Assembly (NCBI GenBank): GCA_002409585.1
Contig: DHNP01000025.1
Location: forward strand, 13,621 to 77,620
DNA: 64,000 nucleotides
Direction of reading: 5' to 3'
DNA from: Ruminococcaceae bacterium UBA5413
GTDB lineage: Bacteria > Bacillota > Clostridia > Oscillospirales > Acutalibacteraceae
Position numbers and translations under genes: made by a program. Positions 52,239 to 61,699 of the stretch are shown in pieces. Numbering within the stretch: position 1 is the first letter of the stretch; every line of letters starts with the position of its first letter. The notes under the pieces are model-generated. The model had not been told where the DNA came from. It worked only from the letters and a program-made list of their open reading frames with translations, and did no database searches.

Positions 52239-53510
52239 CTAATCTATATAATCAAACTCAACCCCGTAAATGCTTACAGTGTCGCCCTCCTGCACACCTG
52301 CTTTGCTAAGCGCATCGTCCACGCCGCTTTTCATAAGCACGCGCTGGAAGTAACGCACTGAGTCTTCCTCCGCAAAATTTATAGTGCGCAGCACGGGCAC
52401 AAGCCACTCGGCCTTTACGGTGAACACGTTTCCGTTTTTTATTATTTCTACCGTCTTTTCCTGTTCCCCCGCTGTTTTGTCAGGGCTTACAGGGTCAGGC
52501 AGGTATTCCTTTACGGGCGGCAGCTTGCTTAAAAGCTCCGCGGTCCTGTCCATAAGCGGGCCTACCTGGTACTTTATCGCCGCCATCACAGGGAAAAACT
52601 CGTATCCTTGCATTTCCACAAAATTTTTAAAGTCCGATATCTGTTCGTCGCTTGCAAGGTCGCACTTGTTCCCCACGGCTATCATCGGCCTCTCGGCAAG
52701 CTCCGGGTTAAACTTCCTTAGCTCGTTGTTTATGACCTTAAAGTCTTCTTTCGGGTCGCGCCCCTCGCTGCCTGAAACGTCGACAATATGCAGGAGCAGG
52801 CGGCAGCGCTCAACATGGCGGAGAAATTCATGTCCGAGGCCTGCGCCTTCGCTCGCGTTTTCTATAAGGCCGGGTATGTCGGCCATGACAAACGATGCGC
52901 CGTTTTCAAGGCTTACGACGCCGAGGTTCGGCACTATGGTCGTGAAGGGGTAATCGGCAATGACCGGTTTTGCCTCGCTGACTACAGATATCAGCGTTGA
53001 CTTGCCTACGTTAGGGTACCCTACAAGGCCTACGTCCGCAAGCAGCTTAAGCTCAAGTTTAATGTAAAAGCTCTCGCCCGCCGCGCCCGGCCTTGCAAAA
53101 CGCGGCGTCTGCCGCGTCGCGGTCGCAAAGTGGGAGTTGCCCCACCCTCCGCGGCCGCCTTTTGCTATGACAGCCGGCTTGTCCGACGATATATCGGCTA
53201 TAAGCCTGCCGGTTTCGGCATCCTTTACAAGCGTGCCGCGCGGCACGCGTATGAGAAGGTCGCTGCCTTTGCGGCCGTTGCAGCGCTTGCCTCTGCCGGC
53301 TTCGCCGTTTTCCGCCCTGTACTTCTTTTTGTACCTGAAGTCAGCGAGCGTAGACATGTTGTCGTCTGCCAAAAACAGTATGTCGCCGCCTTTTCCCCCG
53401 TCGCCGCCGTCCGGCCCGCCGGAAGCAACATATTTCTCACGGTGGAACGCAACGGCTCCGCTGCCGCCGTCACCTGCCTTCAGCCTTATTTTAGTATCGT
53501 CAATAAACAT
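52239..53510 (-). CDS. obgE: GTPase ObgE/CgtA
   Basis: An essential GTPase in large-subunit maturation and stress signalling. 423 residues: a glycine-rich Obg domain (KAGDGGSGAVAFHREK, GGDGGKGGD), a G domain with GYPNVGKST, ADIPGLIENA and NKCDLA, and a C-terminal OCT domain (about 345-423). It is separated from rpmA by a strong terminator, although the two are often cotranscribed in other bacteria. Confidence 0.97.
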   Translation of the reverse strand: MFIDDTKIRLKAGDGGSGAVAFHREKYVASGGPDGGDGGKGGDILFLADDNMSTLADFRYKKKYRAENGEAGRGKRCNGRKGSDLLIRVPRGTLVKDAETGRLIADISSDKPAVIAKGGRGGWGNSHFATATRQTPRFARPGAAGESFYIKLELKLLADVGLVGYPNVGKSTLISVVSEAKPVIADYPFTTIVPNLGVVSLENGASFVMADIPGLIENASEGAGLGHEFLRHVERCRLLLHIVDVSGSEGRDPKEDFKVINNELRKFNPELAERPMIAVGNKCDLASDEQISDFKNFVEMQGYEFFPVMAAIKYQVGPLMDRTAELLSKLPPVKEYLPDPVSPDKTAGEQEKTVEIIKNGNVFTVKAEWLVPVLRTINFAEEDSVRYFQRVLMKSGVDDALSKAGVQEGDTVSIYGVEFDYID

Positions 53511-53599
53511 AAGTAATACCGCTTTCCGTTTATAAAAACACGCTTTACCCGCGCTCTTTAAATAGTATATATACAGCCGGTAAATATTAACCGCGCGTT

Positions 53600-53636
53600 T
53601 AAAAAAAATCCCGGGCAGAACGTCCCGGGATTTTTG
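53600..53636 (-). terminator. Terminator after rpmA
   Basis: AAATCCCGGG (53606-53615) pairs with CCCGGGATTT (53624-53633); on the minus strand eight T follow. A textbook intrinsic terminator ending the rplU-prp-rpmA operon. Confidence 0.9.
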
Positions 53637-53656
53637 TTATACGCAATATTCAGGGG

Positions 53657-53941
53657 TCACTGCTCAACGGCATATACGCTTACCTTTTTGCGGTAGCGGT
53701 CGTAACGCTCAAACTTGACCTTACCGTCCACAAGGGCAAACAGAGAGTCGTCGGAACCTATGCCGACGTTGTTGCCCGGGTGGATATGCGTGCCGCGCTG
53801 CTTTACTATAATATTGCCCGCAAGGACAAACTGCCCGTCGCCGCGTTTAACGCCAAGGCGTTTAGACTCGGAGTCACGGCCGTTCTTTGTGGAACCCATT
53901 CCTTTTTTATGAGCAAATAACTGAATGTCTACTTTCAGCAT
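53657..53941 (-). CDS. rpmA: 50S ribosomal protein L27 with cleavable N terminus
   Basis: 94 residues. It begins [19 protein letters not shown]; the segment before AHKKG matches the extension that Prp removes in Firmicutes, exposing the functional N-terminal Ala. The rest is standard ([19 protein letters not shown]). Its Shine-Dalgarno sequence GGAGG is within the last codons of prp. Confidence 0.98.
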   Translation of the reverse strand: MLKVDIQLFAHKKGMGSTKNGRDSESKRLGVKRGDGQFVLAGNIIVKQRGTHIHPGNNVGIGSDDSLFALVDGKVKFERYDRYRKKVSVYAVEQ

Positions 53942-53943
53942 TT

Positions 53944-54261
53944 TTACACCTCCGTATCATGTACATGCAGATACTCCGGATATTGTTTCCGAAGTCCTTC
54001 CATATGCAAACGGAACCCTTTTAAAGTAACCGCGCATTTATCAGCGCCGCTGTCCGGCACCGTAAGCTCCATGCGCCCGCCGCCGGCCGAAACGCCGGCT
54101 TTGACGCCGATAACATCGGTAACGGTATTGGCGGTGAGGTAAGCCGCGGATGAAACAGCCGCGCAGACTATGTCGCGCCCGCTGCAGGCGGCACCGGAAT
54201 GGCCGCTTATGCTAAAGCCAATGAGCTTTCCGCCTTTTTTAAAGAATTCCGCGCAAATCAT
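53944..54261 (-). CDS. prp: Ribosomal-processing cysteine protease Prp
   Basis: Cleaves the N-terminal extension of L27. 105 residues; catalytic His and Cys are in [20 protein letters not shown], the family signature. It lies between rplU and rpmA, two bases from each neighbour, matching the L27 N-terminal extension found in this genome. Confidence 0.96.
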   Translation of the reverse strand: MICAEFFKKGGKLIGFSISGHSGAACSGRDIVCAAVSSAAYLTANTVTDVIGVKAGVSAGGGRMELTVPDSGADKCAVTLKGFRLHMEGLRKQYPEYLHVHDTEV

Positions 54262-54263
54262 AG

Positions 54264-54572
54264 TTATGCGTTTATAGCGTCTATCTGGACTTTCGTGTAC
54301 GGCTGCCTATGGCCCATTTTACGTTTTTCGTTCTTTTTAGGCTTATAGGTGAAAACCGTTATTTTTTTCGCTTTGCCGTTCTTGAGTACTTTGCCTGTAA
54401 CGGTTGCGCCGTCCACATAAGGAGCGCCTACCTTAAGGCCGTCGTCCCCGCACAGCGCAAGGACTTTGAAATCTACGGTATCGTCTTTTTCTTTGGCAAG
54501 CTTTTCTACAAAAATGACGTCGTCTTTCTGCACTTTGTACTGCTTGCCGCCAGTTTCAATTACCGCGAACAT
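54264..54572 (-). CDS. rplU: 50S ribosomal protein L21
   Basis: 102 residues, starting [15 protein letters not shown] and ending with [15 protein letters not shown]. The ATG at 54570-54572 is the usual family start, with GGCAGGGC upstream; the frame stays open 18 codons further but that segment lies in the leader. First gene of rplU-prp-rpmA. Confidence 0.98.
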   Translation of the reverse strand: MFAVIETGGKQYKVQKDDVIFVEKLAKEKDDTVDFKVLALCGDDGLKVGAPYVDGATVTGKVLKNGKAKKITVFTYKPKKNEKRKMGHRQPYTKVQIDAINA

Positions 54573-54648
54573 ATAAAAATGCCCTGCCTTTTTAATAAAT
54601 CTCGCTACAACGGGCGGGTTTCCCACTTAACAAGCCCGCAATAAGCGG
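54573..54648 (-). promoter_or_regulatory. Candidate L21 leader structure
   Basis: The 75-nt leader on the minus strand contains GCGGG/CCCGC pairing (loop with TTAAGTGGGAAA) and an AGCCGC/GCGGGC-like upstream pairing. Firmicutes often have an autoregulatory L21 leader here; the match to that family was judged by eye only. Confidence 0.4.
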
Positions 54649-54655
54649 CTTATTA

Positions 54656-54684
54656 ATGTTATCATAAGCGGTCAAATTTGTCAA
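54656..54684 (-). promoter_or_regulatory. rplU operon promoter
   Basis: On the minus strand TTGACA (54679-54684), 17 bp, TAACAT (54656-54661). Confidence 0.75.
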
Positions 54685-54816
54685 TACACATATTAAAAAA
54701 GGTAACCTGCATCTGCGCTCGGCCGTTTGGCGGCATGTGTAACAGCGGCACATCCGCCCGCGTAATATGTAGATGCGGCGAACAAAATACATTGCCGCCG
54801 GAACGAGGTTTAAAAA

Positions 54817-55923
54817 ATGCCCGCAATGAACATTGACATCACGCAAACGACTTTCGTATATTCGGCCCTGCCGAATAAAAACATGTCGTCTTACCCATTC
54901 ATATATGTCGGCACAAACACTATACGCCAAAAAAGCACCGGCCTCCTGCAGCTTGACCTGTCATCCATACCGTCAACGCACGTGGACGGGGCGTTCCTTG
55001 AACTTGCCGTCACATGCAAAACCAACTCAGCCGTCAGCCCAATATACGTACACAGGGTAACTGAGCCTTTTGTCACTTCGTCAGTCACGTACAACACCGC
55101 CCCGGCTTACGCCGAAGCAGCTTCCAGCGTAAAAATTTTCCCGTCAGATCTTTATTCAAAAGTAAAGATAGACGTAACGGAACTTGTAAACTCATTTCTC
55201 GGCGGGGCCTACCCCAATTACGGCCTTGCGCTGACTAACCCCGACGACCTTACCGCTGTGTATTTTGCGGCGGACAATTCTTTATACAGCCCGTTTCTCC
55301 CTAAGCTCACGGTAAACTATGCAGCCTCTCCCGAGGCTGAAAGCGCCGTGTGCTTCAGCTATAACCAGCTTGCCAACGTACTGTCGCAGATAATAACCTA
55401 TTACCCGGACGACACCGTAACGGTGTTTACAAAAGGGTTTGCGGCATCATCCGTAACAGGAACCCCATACCAGCTTTACTCTTCGCCAGACGGGACTTAC
55501 GGCGGTATTTTCATACTTCTCGACAGCGGCGTGCAGCAGGCCGTGCCGCTTAACTCCATTGCCGCCGTCTATACCGGCGACGGAACAGTGTATAACCCGT
55601 CCATGTCCTACCTTACTCCGCAGCATTTCCCCGAAGGCTGCGGCACAAACATCGTCACGGCCATACACGACTACCTGCCGGTTTCAACAGAAGTGCAGAT
55701 GTATATGGGAAGCAATATAAGCGCCTCCGGAGCAATATATAAAAACGAATACGGCATGCTCGTCTTGTCGGATGCAGACGGCAGCACTCCGGTATTTATA
55801 CCAATAATGAATATAACGGCAATAGTCCCTTCCCCCTCCGGTTCAAAATCAGCAGACGGAAAACAGTCCAAAACAAAGATAGCTATTGTAAGCAATGAAA
55901 AAAACCAAACAAAAGAAACATGA
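54817..55923 (+). CDS. DNRLRE-domain protein with two Sm-like C-terminal repeats
   Basis: 368 residues without a signal peptide or TM helix. Residues 1-172 form a DNRLRE beta-sandwich (TGLLQLDLSSIPS, VYVHRVTEPF-like core, SSVTYNTAPAY, IDVTELVNSFLGGAYPNYG). Two related modules follow, about 182-252 and 278-335, each a helix then five short strands ending IPLNSIAAV/IPIMNITAI-like; this resembles Sm-like spore-coat proteins. A Lys/Gln/Ser-rich tail closes it. No signal plus structural domains suggests a spore-coat or exosporium component made in the mother cell, which is an inference. GAGG precedes the ATG. Confidence 0.75.
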   Translation: MPAMNIDITQTTFVYSALPNKNMSSYPFIYVGTNTIRQKSTGLLQLDLSSIPSTHVDGAFLELAVTCKTNSAVSPIYVHRVTEPFVTSSVTYNTAPAYAEAASSVKIFPSDLYSKVKIDVTELVNSFLGGAYPNYGLALTNPDDLTAVYFAADNSLYSPFLPKLTVNYAASPEAESAVCFSYNQLANVLSQIITYYPDDTVTVFTKGFAASSVTGTPYQLYSSPDGTYGGIFILLDSGVQQAVPLNSIAAVYTGDGTVYNPSMSYLTPQHFPEGCGTNIVTAIHDYLPVSTEVQMYMGSNISASGAIYKNEYGMLVLSDADGSTPVFIPIMNITAIVPSPSGSKSADGKQSKTKIAIVSNEKNQTKET

Positions 55924-55934
55924 CGGCGTGAAGG

Positions 55935-55969
55935 AAAGCCCCCGCGGGATTAAAACCGCGGGGGCTTTT
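55935..55969 (+). terminator. Bidirectional terminator between convergent genes
   Basis: AAAGCCCCCGCGG (55935-55947) pairs with CCGCGGGGGCTTT (55956-55968); TTTTC follows on the plus strand. Confidence 0.85.
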
Positions 55970-55986
55970 CGGTTAACGCTAAGTGT

Positions 55987-57690
55987 TCAGACTTCCATGA
56001 GGCCCGGCGCGGCTTTTTTCATCTTATCTATAATTTCAAGCGACAACCGCTTGTCGCTGCCCTTGCCGGAAAGGTAAACCTTTATCTTCGGCTCAGTACC
56101 GCTCGGCCTTATTATAACCTTGCAGCCGCCTTCAAGCCTGTACTCAAGCACGTTGGACTTAGGCAGGTCTATGGTAAGCGCCCTGCCACCCTCGTGCGAC
56201 TGCGACATCTGGTAGTCGCTCCAGCCCGCCACAGCGCACCCGGCAAAGCTTTTAAGCGGCGATTTCCTGTGGGCGTCCATTATCCTGCCCATCTTTACCA
56301 TGCCGTCCTCGCCCTCAAAGGTGAAATTCATCAGCGCGTTTTCAAAATACCCGTATTTTTTGTAAAGCCTGTCCATAACGTCTAAAAGCGTAAGGCCCTG
56401 TTTCTTATAGTAATATGCCATTTGGCATATAAGCATGCTTGCGTCAACGGCGTCTTTGTCGCGCACATATCCGCCGGAAAGGTAGCCGTAGCTTTCCTCA
56501 AATCCGAAAATATACCTTTCGGCGTGCCCGCCCTTTTCGAGCAGTGCTATCTGGTCGCCTATATACTTAAACCCTGTGAGCACGCGCCTCAGCTCTATAC
56601 CGTAATTTTCAGCAACCGGCGCAGCCATGTCAGTGCTTACTATAGTTGTGACAGCGACGGGAGACTCAGGCATACTGCCTGACTTTAAACGGCTCCTCGC
56701 TATAAAGTCAAGCAGCAGAACGCCGACCTCATTTCCGCTCATAAGGGTAAAGTCCCTGCCGTTGTTTACAGCTATGCCGCAGCGGTCACAGTCCGGGTCA
56801 GTAGCTATGAGGATATCAGGTTTGACTTTTTCGCACAAATCAAGCCCCTTTTGCAGCGCCTCGCGGATTTCAGGGTTAGGGAACGGGCACGTGGTGAAGT
56901 TTCCGTCCGGAAACTCCTGTTCCGGCACTACTGTCACGTCTTTAACGCCAATCATGCCCAGCATGCGGGTAACGCATACACGGCCTGTTCCGTTAAGGGG
57001 CGTGTAAACCACTTTGAGGCCTTCGCACGGCTCGTCAAAAATCCGCTGCTTCATTACTTCGTTTAAAAACGAGTCTATAACCTCGTCTTTTATATACGAA
57101 ATAAGGCCTTTGCTGACAGCTTCATCAAAGTCCATACGTTTTACGCCGTTTAAAACGTCTATCCCGTTTATCTTTTCCTGTATATCGTCGGCCATCTTAA
57201 GTGTTATCTGGCAGCCGTCGCTGCCGTAAACCTTATAGCCGTTGTACTTTGCAGGATTATGGCTCGCGGTAACGCATATGCCCGCGTCGCACTTAAGGTA
57301 CCTTACGGCGTAAGAAAGCGTAGGCGTAGGTGAAAGCCACGGGTAAATATAAGCGTGCACTCCGTTTGCCGCGAGGACTGAGGAGGCCTGCTTTGCAAAG
57401 GCGTCAGACTTTATGCGGCTGTCGTAAGCTATGGCGGCGGACGGATTTTTGCCGTGTGCGTTAAGGTAATCCGCAAGCCCCTGCGTTGCCTTGCGGACGG
57501 TGTAGACGTTCATGCGGTTGGTGCCGGCGCCTATAACGCCGCGCAGGCCGCCGGTTCCGAACGCAAGGTCGCGGTAAAAGCGGTCGTTTATCTCTTCATC
57601 TTTACCTTTTATGCTTTCAAGCTCACCGGTAAGGTCCTTGTCGTCGAGCTCAGTGCCAAGCCATCTTTCATATTCTTCATATTTCGGCAT
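55987..57690 (-). CDS. Phospho-sugar mutase (PgcA-like phosphoglucomutase/phosphomannomutase)
   Basis: Interconverts sugar 1- and 6-phosphates, most likely glucose, for glycan precursors. 567 residues: substrate motif FGTGGLRGVIGAG near 47, active-site phosphoserine in TASHNPAKYNG, metal loop DPDCDRCG, sugar-binding FGFEESYGYLSG, and phosphate site RPSGTEPKIK. Size and motifs fit Bacillus PgcA. The ATG at 57688-57690 is used because GAGAGG lies nine bases upstream. Confidence 0.93.
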   Translation of the reverse strand: MPKYEEYERWLGTELDDKDLTGELESIKGKDEEINDRFYRDLAFGTGGLRGVIGAGTNRMNVYTVRKATQGLADYLNAHGKNPSAAIAYDSRIKSDAFAKQASSVLAANGVHAYIYPWLSPTPTLSYAVRYLKCDAGICVTASHNPAKYNGYKVYGSDGCQITLKMADDIQEKINGIDVLNGVKRMDFDEAVSKGLISYIKDEVIDSFLNEVMKQRIFDEPCEGLKVVYTPLNGTGRVCVTRMLGMIGVKDVTVVPEQEFPDGNFTTCPFPNPEIREALQKGLDLCEKVKPDILIATDPDCDRCGIAVNNGRDFTLMSGNEVGVLLLDFIARSRLKSGSMPESPVAVTTIVSTDMAAPVAENYGIELRRVLTGFKYIGDQIALLEKGGHAERYIFGFEESYGYLSGGYVRDKDAVDASMLICQMAYYYKKQGLTLLDVMDRLYKKYGYFENALMNFTFEGEDGMVKMGRIMDAHRKSPLKSFAGCAVAGWSDYQMSQSHEGGRALTIDLPKSNVLEYRLEGGCKVIIRPSGTEPKIKVYLSGKGSDKRLSLEIIDKMKKAAPGLMEV

Positions 57691-57726
57691 AATTATCATC
57701 CTCTCTGTAATTAATCTGCTTTAATG

Positions 57727-57755
57727 ATAATATCATTCGGCATATACTATGTCAA
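57727..57755 (-). promoter_or_regulatory. Promoter of the phospho-sugar mutase gene
   Basis: On the minus strand TTGACA (57750-57755), 17 bp, TATTAT (57727-57732). Confidence 0.75.
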
Positions 57756-57835
57756 GGCTATTATGCGCAGCAAAAAGCAATCACCGTGCCGCCGTGTATG
57801 CAGCGTGAAAAGAAAAAGCGGCTCCGGAGCGCGTT

Positions 57836-58309
57836 TCATGCGTTTAAGATTTTAACTATGTTCATTACTATGCCTGCTCCGGTAATGTCTATAATGCCGT
57901 AAGTCCCGTCCGAACCGTGAAGGCTCCCGGGGTTCATTATATAAAGGCCATTGTCGTACGTGCTGACCGCTTTATGCGTATGCCCAAAAAGAAGTATGTC
58001 GGCTTTTGAAGCCCGCGCCGCCGTAACTGCTTCACCGGTGCCGTATTTTACATTATAAGTATTTCCGTGGGTATAAAAAATTCTTTTGCCTCCGATGGAG
58101 GCAAGCCCCTCCGCCGGCAGTGCGGAACCCCAGTCGCAGTTTCCGCGCACGCGCAGGAACTTTTTTTGCGGAAATTCCCGCTCAACTTTCCCGGCTTCAT
58201 CGTCGCCGTCGCCAAGATGTATGACCGTGTCCGCTTCAGGCTGGTTAAGCACCGCCCTGCGCAGTGCGTTAATATCGCGGTGCGTGTCCGAAACTACTAA
58301 AACCCGCAT
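57836..58309 (-). CDS. YfcE/MJ0936-type metallophosphodiesterase
   Basis: 157 residues of the calcineurin-like phosphoesterase fold in its smallest form. Metal ligands are visible in VSDTHRD, HLGDGDDE, GNCDW, THGN and FGHTHK. Family members hydrolyse phosphodiesters in vitro; the natural substrate is unknown. It lies between the transglutaminase-like gene and the mutase on the same strand. Confidence 0.92.
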   Translation of the reverse strand: MRVLVVSDTHRDINALRRAVLNQPEADTVIHLGDGDDEAGKVEREFPQKKFLRVRGNCDWGSALPAEGLASIGGKRIFYTHGNTYNVKYGTGEAVTAARASKADILLFGHTHKAVSTYDNGLYIMNPGSLHGSDGTYGIIDITGAGIVMNIVKILNA

Positions 58310-58336
58310 TTAAAGTCCCCCAAAAGCTTTTGTGTT

Positions 58337-59809
58337 TTATGCTAACGCCACTTTAACGTTAAGGCCGCTGTTGTCTTTGTCTTCGACATAACTTATCTTG
58401 CTGTTCTGCGGCCTGAACCCGCAGGCGCTCAGTGCCTCGTAAAAATACGTGTTTATTTTATACGGCTCGCTTGAAAGCAGGCTCTTTACCGCCGTGTCAT
58501 AATCAGAGTCACCGGATATAAGGAAAGCAAACGACGTCTGGCCGGACTTAAGGCCGCTTTCAATGGAGCTTACGGCCGCTGAGTCGCCGGAACTGTCGGT
58601 ACCTGAAACTTTTATGCCTTTAACGTTGTAATAGCTTTCCTTCGACGAACTGCACTGCTGCAGGAAGAGATTAAACTGGTCGCCGTTGTTTATTTGGCTC
58701 TCGGCAAGCGACGACACGAGCGGTGCTATGACGTGGGTCTTTTTGAGCGTGCTCTCCGGTATATTGAAGTAATTGTACACTACAAAACTGCCGTCGCACC
58801 ACGTGACATCGAGGTAGTACCACAAACCGTCTATGCAGACGGCGTTCCACATATGGCGCACGCCGCCGGCGGTACCTTCCGTAACAACGCAGTTAAGCCC
58901 TGCGTAACCGCACAAAAGCTGCATAGCCTTAGAGTACCCTTCGCACACGGCTGAGCCGTTGACAACAGCCCCGTAAGAGGTAAACGACTGCCACCTGCCG
59001 CTTTGGTCCGTAACCGCGGCGTCATCATAACTGCAGTTTTTTACAATGTAATCAAAAATATACTCTTCCCTGTCAAACTCGCTTAAACCTGACGGCATTG
59101 CGTCCACAGCCGCCTGCAGCTTTGCGGAAAAAGCCGTGATGGCGCTGTTGCAGTCGCTTGCGGACATGTACGAGTACATGCGCAGGTAAGTGGAGTTGCC
59201 GCTGTAAGCGTAAGAATATGTATTGGTTATCCAAAAGACCTGCGGGTTGTCGTCAAAGTAAGCCTGTATGACCGTTATTATCTGCGCCTCCGAAAGCTTG
59301 CCTATGACGTAAACGTCCCCAGCGGTGTAATAGCCGTCCTGCGATTTGCTTTCGGAAATCTTATAAACGCTTGCGCTTATAAGGTCGTAAAACGTCCTTT
59401 CCAGCTGGGAGCTAAGCGCGTTGTATCCGTCTTTCCTCGTGACGGCGCTGTAGGACGGTGCCGCAGTAAGGCTCCTTGTTACGGTCTTGCTCTGCGTGTT
59501 AGTGGAGTTAAACGCGTAATTGGACATTTTTATCGTTTTTACGTCGTTGGACGCTGCCTTCTGCACCGAGGCTTTTTCAACGGACGCAGCCTGCTTTTCC
59601 GCCGCGGAGCTTACACTCGACGCGGTACTTGACACGCCGGATATTATACCGGCGGACTGCACCAAAGCGCTCGACGCCGTTTCCGCCGCGGAAGACGTTG
59701 CAGCGGAGATGTCAGGGATGGATGCGCAGCCCGTAAACTGGAGTACGGACAAAGATATAAGTACGGCTGATAAAGCCCTGCGCATGCGGCTAATAAACTT
59801 ATTTGCCAT
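58337..59809 (-). CDS. Exported transglutaminase-like lipoprotein
   Basis: 490 residues. A signal peptide ends in a lipobox-like LQFTGC (Cys28), followed by a Ser/Ala/Val-rich tract to about residue 85, likely a flexible wall-spanning region. A transglutaminase-like core has Cys in SAVCEGYSKAMQLL, His in GGVRHMWNAV and Asp in YYLDVTWCDG, the complete Cys-His-Asp triad. The C-terminal 120 residues are a separate unknown domain. It may cross-link or cleave proteins at the cell surface. GGGGGAC precedes the ATG. A TATAAT-like box lies at 59886-59891. Confidence 0.85.
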   Translation of the reverse strand: MANKFISRMRRALSAVLISLSVLQFTGCASIPDISAATSSAAETASSALVQSAGIISGVSSTASSVSSAAEKQAASVEKASVQKAASNDVKTIKMSNYAFNSTNTQSKTVTRSLTAAPSYSAVTRKDGYNALSSQLERTFYDLISASVYKISESKSQDGYYTAGDVYVIGKLSEAQIITVIQAYFDDNPQVFWITNTYSYAYSGNSTYLRMYSYMSASDCNSAITAFSAKLQAAVDAMPSGLSEFDREEYIFDYIVKNCSYDDAAVTDQSGRWQSFTSYGAVVNGSAVCEGYSKAMQLLCGYAGLNCVVTEGTAGGVRHMWNAVCIDGLWYYLDVTWCDGSFVVYNYFNIPESTLKKTHVIAPLVSSLAESQINNGDQFNLFLQQCSSSKESYYNVKGIKVSGTDSSGDSAAVSSIESGLKSGQTSFAFLISGDSDYDTAVKSLLSSEPYKINTYFYEALSACGFRPQNSKISYVEDKDNSGLNVKVALA

Positions 59810-59928
59810 AAAAAGGTCCCCCTATATACTATTTTTAATTAAAAAAGGTAAATACAGTAAATGCACTTATCCTAAGGTTTTCTATATTATAGCACCGCAT
59901 GTATAAATTTGATGAAATATTTTTGAAC

Positions 59929-60843
59929 TTACAGGCTACCGGCGCCGTTTTTCGGGACGCCCTCAAGTGACGAAAAAACCGGAACATACTCGGCTTTGGC
60001 CGAGCTTACATCCTGCACGTACCCGTCAAGCCCGAGTGAAAACAGGAAGTCCTGCACCTTTAAAAACTCCCGCTCCGTCACCCTGCGGTTTATTTCCGGA
60101 AAATCCTTTGCCATGCCGCACGGCGTATACTGTGCCATAAGGCTTACGGGCACGCCAGACGGGAATTTTTCCGCGAGCCACTTCAAAGCATCCATTGAAT
60201 TACGCGTATGCCCCGGCAGTACAAGCTGCCTGACTATGGTTCCTTTCCGCATGATGCCGTCAGCGCCATAAACGGCCGGCCCGGTCTGGCGCACCATTTC
60301 AGTTATGGCTTTTTTTGCCGTTTCAGCATAGTCCGGCGCGTGCGAGTACTTTGCCGCCGCTTTGCCATCATAATATTTAAAGTCAGCAAGGTAAACGTCC
60401 GCCAGCCCGTCGAGCATCCTCAGCGTCGAAACCTTTTCATATCCGCTGCAGTTGTAAACGACGGGTACGGTCGGCTTCCATATTTCCAAAGCCTTTACGA
60501 CAGCCGGTACGAAATGCGCCGCCGTGACAAGGTTTATGTTGTGCGCACCCTGCGCCGCGAGCCCCTCAAAAACAGCCGCAAGGCCCCGGGGCGAAAGGCG
60601 CCTGCCGTATTTCTTCTGTATGCTTATCTCATAGTTTTGGCAGTAAGCGCATTTCAGCGAGCAGCCGGTAAAAAAGACAGCACCCGAGCCACGCGTGCCG
60701 CTTATGCACGGTTCTTCCCAAAAGTGCAGAGCGGCCCGCGCCACAACAGGGTCTGCGCCCATGCCGCAGAAGCCGCCGCCGCTTTCCGCAGACCTGTGGA
60801 CGCCGCAGTTGCGGGGGCATAAGCCGCAGTTTTCAATTTCCAT
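59929..60843 (-). CDS. PflX-like radical SAM protein (COG1313 type)
   Basis: 304 residues. The radical SAM motif is GCSLKCAYCQN (CxxxCxxC), placed unusually late (about residue 60) after an N-terminal Cys set CGLCPRNCG and GGFCGMG that may hold a second iron-sulfur cluster. The partial TIM barrel follows (NINLVTAAHF, VYLADFKYYD, TIVRQLVLPGH). Resembles PflX and pyruvate-formate-lyase-activating-like proteins of unknown substrate. Its start overlaps the end of pgeF by 11 bases. Confidence 0.88.
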   Translation of the reverse strand: MEIENCGLCPRNCGVHRSAESGGGFCGMGADPVVARAALHFWEEPCISGTRGSGAVFFTGCSLKCAYCQNYEISIQKKYGRRLSPRGLAAVFEGLAAQGAHNINLVTAAHFVPAVVKALEIWKPTVPVVYNCSGYEKVSTLRMLDGLADVYLADFKYYDGKAAAKYSHAPDYAETAKKAITEMVRQTGPAVYGADGIMRKGTIVRQLVLPGHTRNSMDALKWLAEKFPSGVPVSLMAQYTPCGMAKDFPEINRRVTEREFLKVQDFLFSLGLDGYVQDVSSAKAEYVPVFSSLEGVPKNGAGSL

Positions 60844-61678
60844 CGTTTTCTTCCTTTATCTCCATAAACGCGGCCATCCCGCCGCGCGCGGCGCCCATAG
60901 CGCGGTGTGAAAAGAACACGTCCTGGCCGCACTTAGTGCATACGCCTGAAACAGCTATGCTGCTGTCAGGTATACCCGCTTCCTTTAGTATTCTCCTGTT
61001 TGCCTCCCACAGGTTTATATGGTATTTGCCGTTGCGGCCGTCTTTTATGAAACCGTCCGGAGAACCTATGCCGCCAACCGATGCAAACACGTCGCGCACA
61101 GGTTTATCCACCTCAAAGCAGCACGGCCCTATCGAAGGGCCGACAGCCGCGGCCATATCGCAAGGCCTGCTGCCAAATTCGCGCGCCATGGCCGCTACCG
61201 CCTCTGCGCCTATCTTAGCCGCTGTGCCGCGCCACCCGGCGTGTACAAGCCCAACGGCATGTTTTTTTACATCTATAAGGTAAAGCGGCACGCAGTCAGC
61301 GTAATATGTTACAAGCGTTACACCCGGCTCATCCGTTATAAGCCCGTCGGCGCTCTCCATGTCCTGCGGCTTAAAAATGCCTGTGCCGGCGTTTTCCTTT
61401 CCTACACGCCGTATAGACGTTCCGTGCTTCTGTGACGATGCGACGAGCGTTTCAAAACCAAAACCGGCCGCTTTGCAGAAGATGCGGTAATTCTCCATTA
61501 CGTTTTTCTCATCATCGCCCCTGCCGAAGCTGAGGTTCATCGAGGAAAAGACTCCCCCGCTCACGCCGCCCGCCCGCGTGGAAAAAGCGTGCCTGACAAA
61601 ACCATACTTTTCAAACCCGGGAAAAGTAAGGTACACAACGCGCCCGCTTTTATTTACTTTCATGCCGCCCGCCGTCAT
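60833..61678 (-). CDS. pgeF: Peptidoglycan editing factor PgeF (YfiH/laccase-domain family)
   Basis: A copper/zinc-type laccase-domain protein; homologues remove non-canonical Ser from muropeptide precursors or act on purine nucleosides. 281 residues with the metal and active-site motifs SSQKHGT, TYYADCVPLYL and VHAGWRGT, and CCFEV near residue 190. The ATG at 61676-61678 follows GGAGGT; an upstream GTG is less likely. It overlaps the radical SAM gene. Confidence 0.92.
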   Translation of the reverse strand: MTAGGMKVNKSGRVVYLTFPGFEKYGFVRHAFSTRAGGVSGGVFSSMNLSFGRGDDEKNVMENYRIFCKAAGFGFETLVASSQKHGTSIRRVGKENAGTGIFKPQDMESADGLITDEPGVTLVTYYADCVPLYLIDVKKHAVGLVHAGWRGTAAKIGAEAVAAMAREFGSRPCDMAAAVGPSIGPCCFEVDKPVRDVFASVGGIGSPDGFIKDGRNGKYHINLWEANRRILKEAGIPDSSIAVSGVCTKCGQDVFFSHRAMGAARGGMAAFMEIKEENDGN

Positions 61679-61699
61679 AAATACCTCCACTGCAACACG

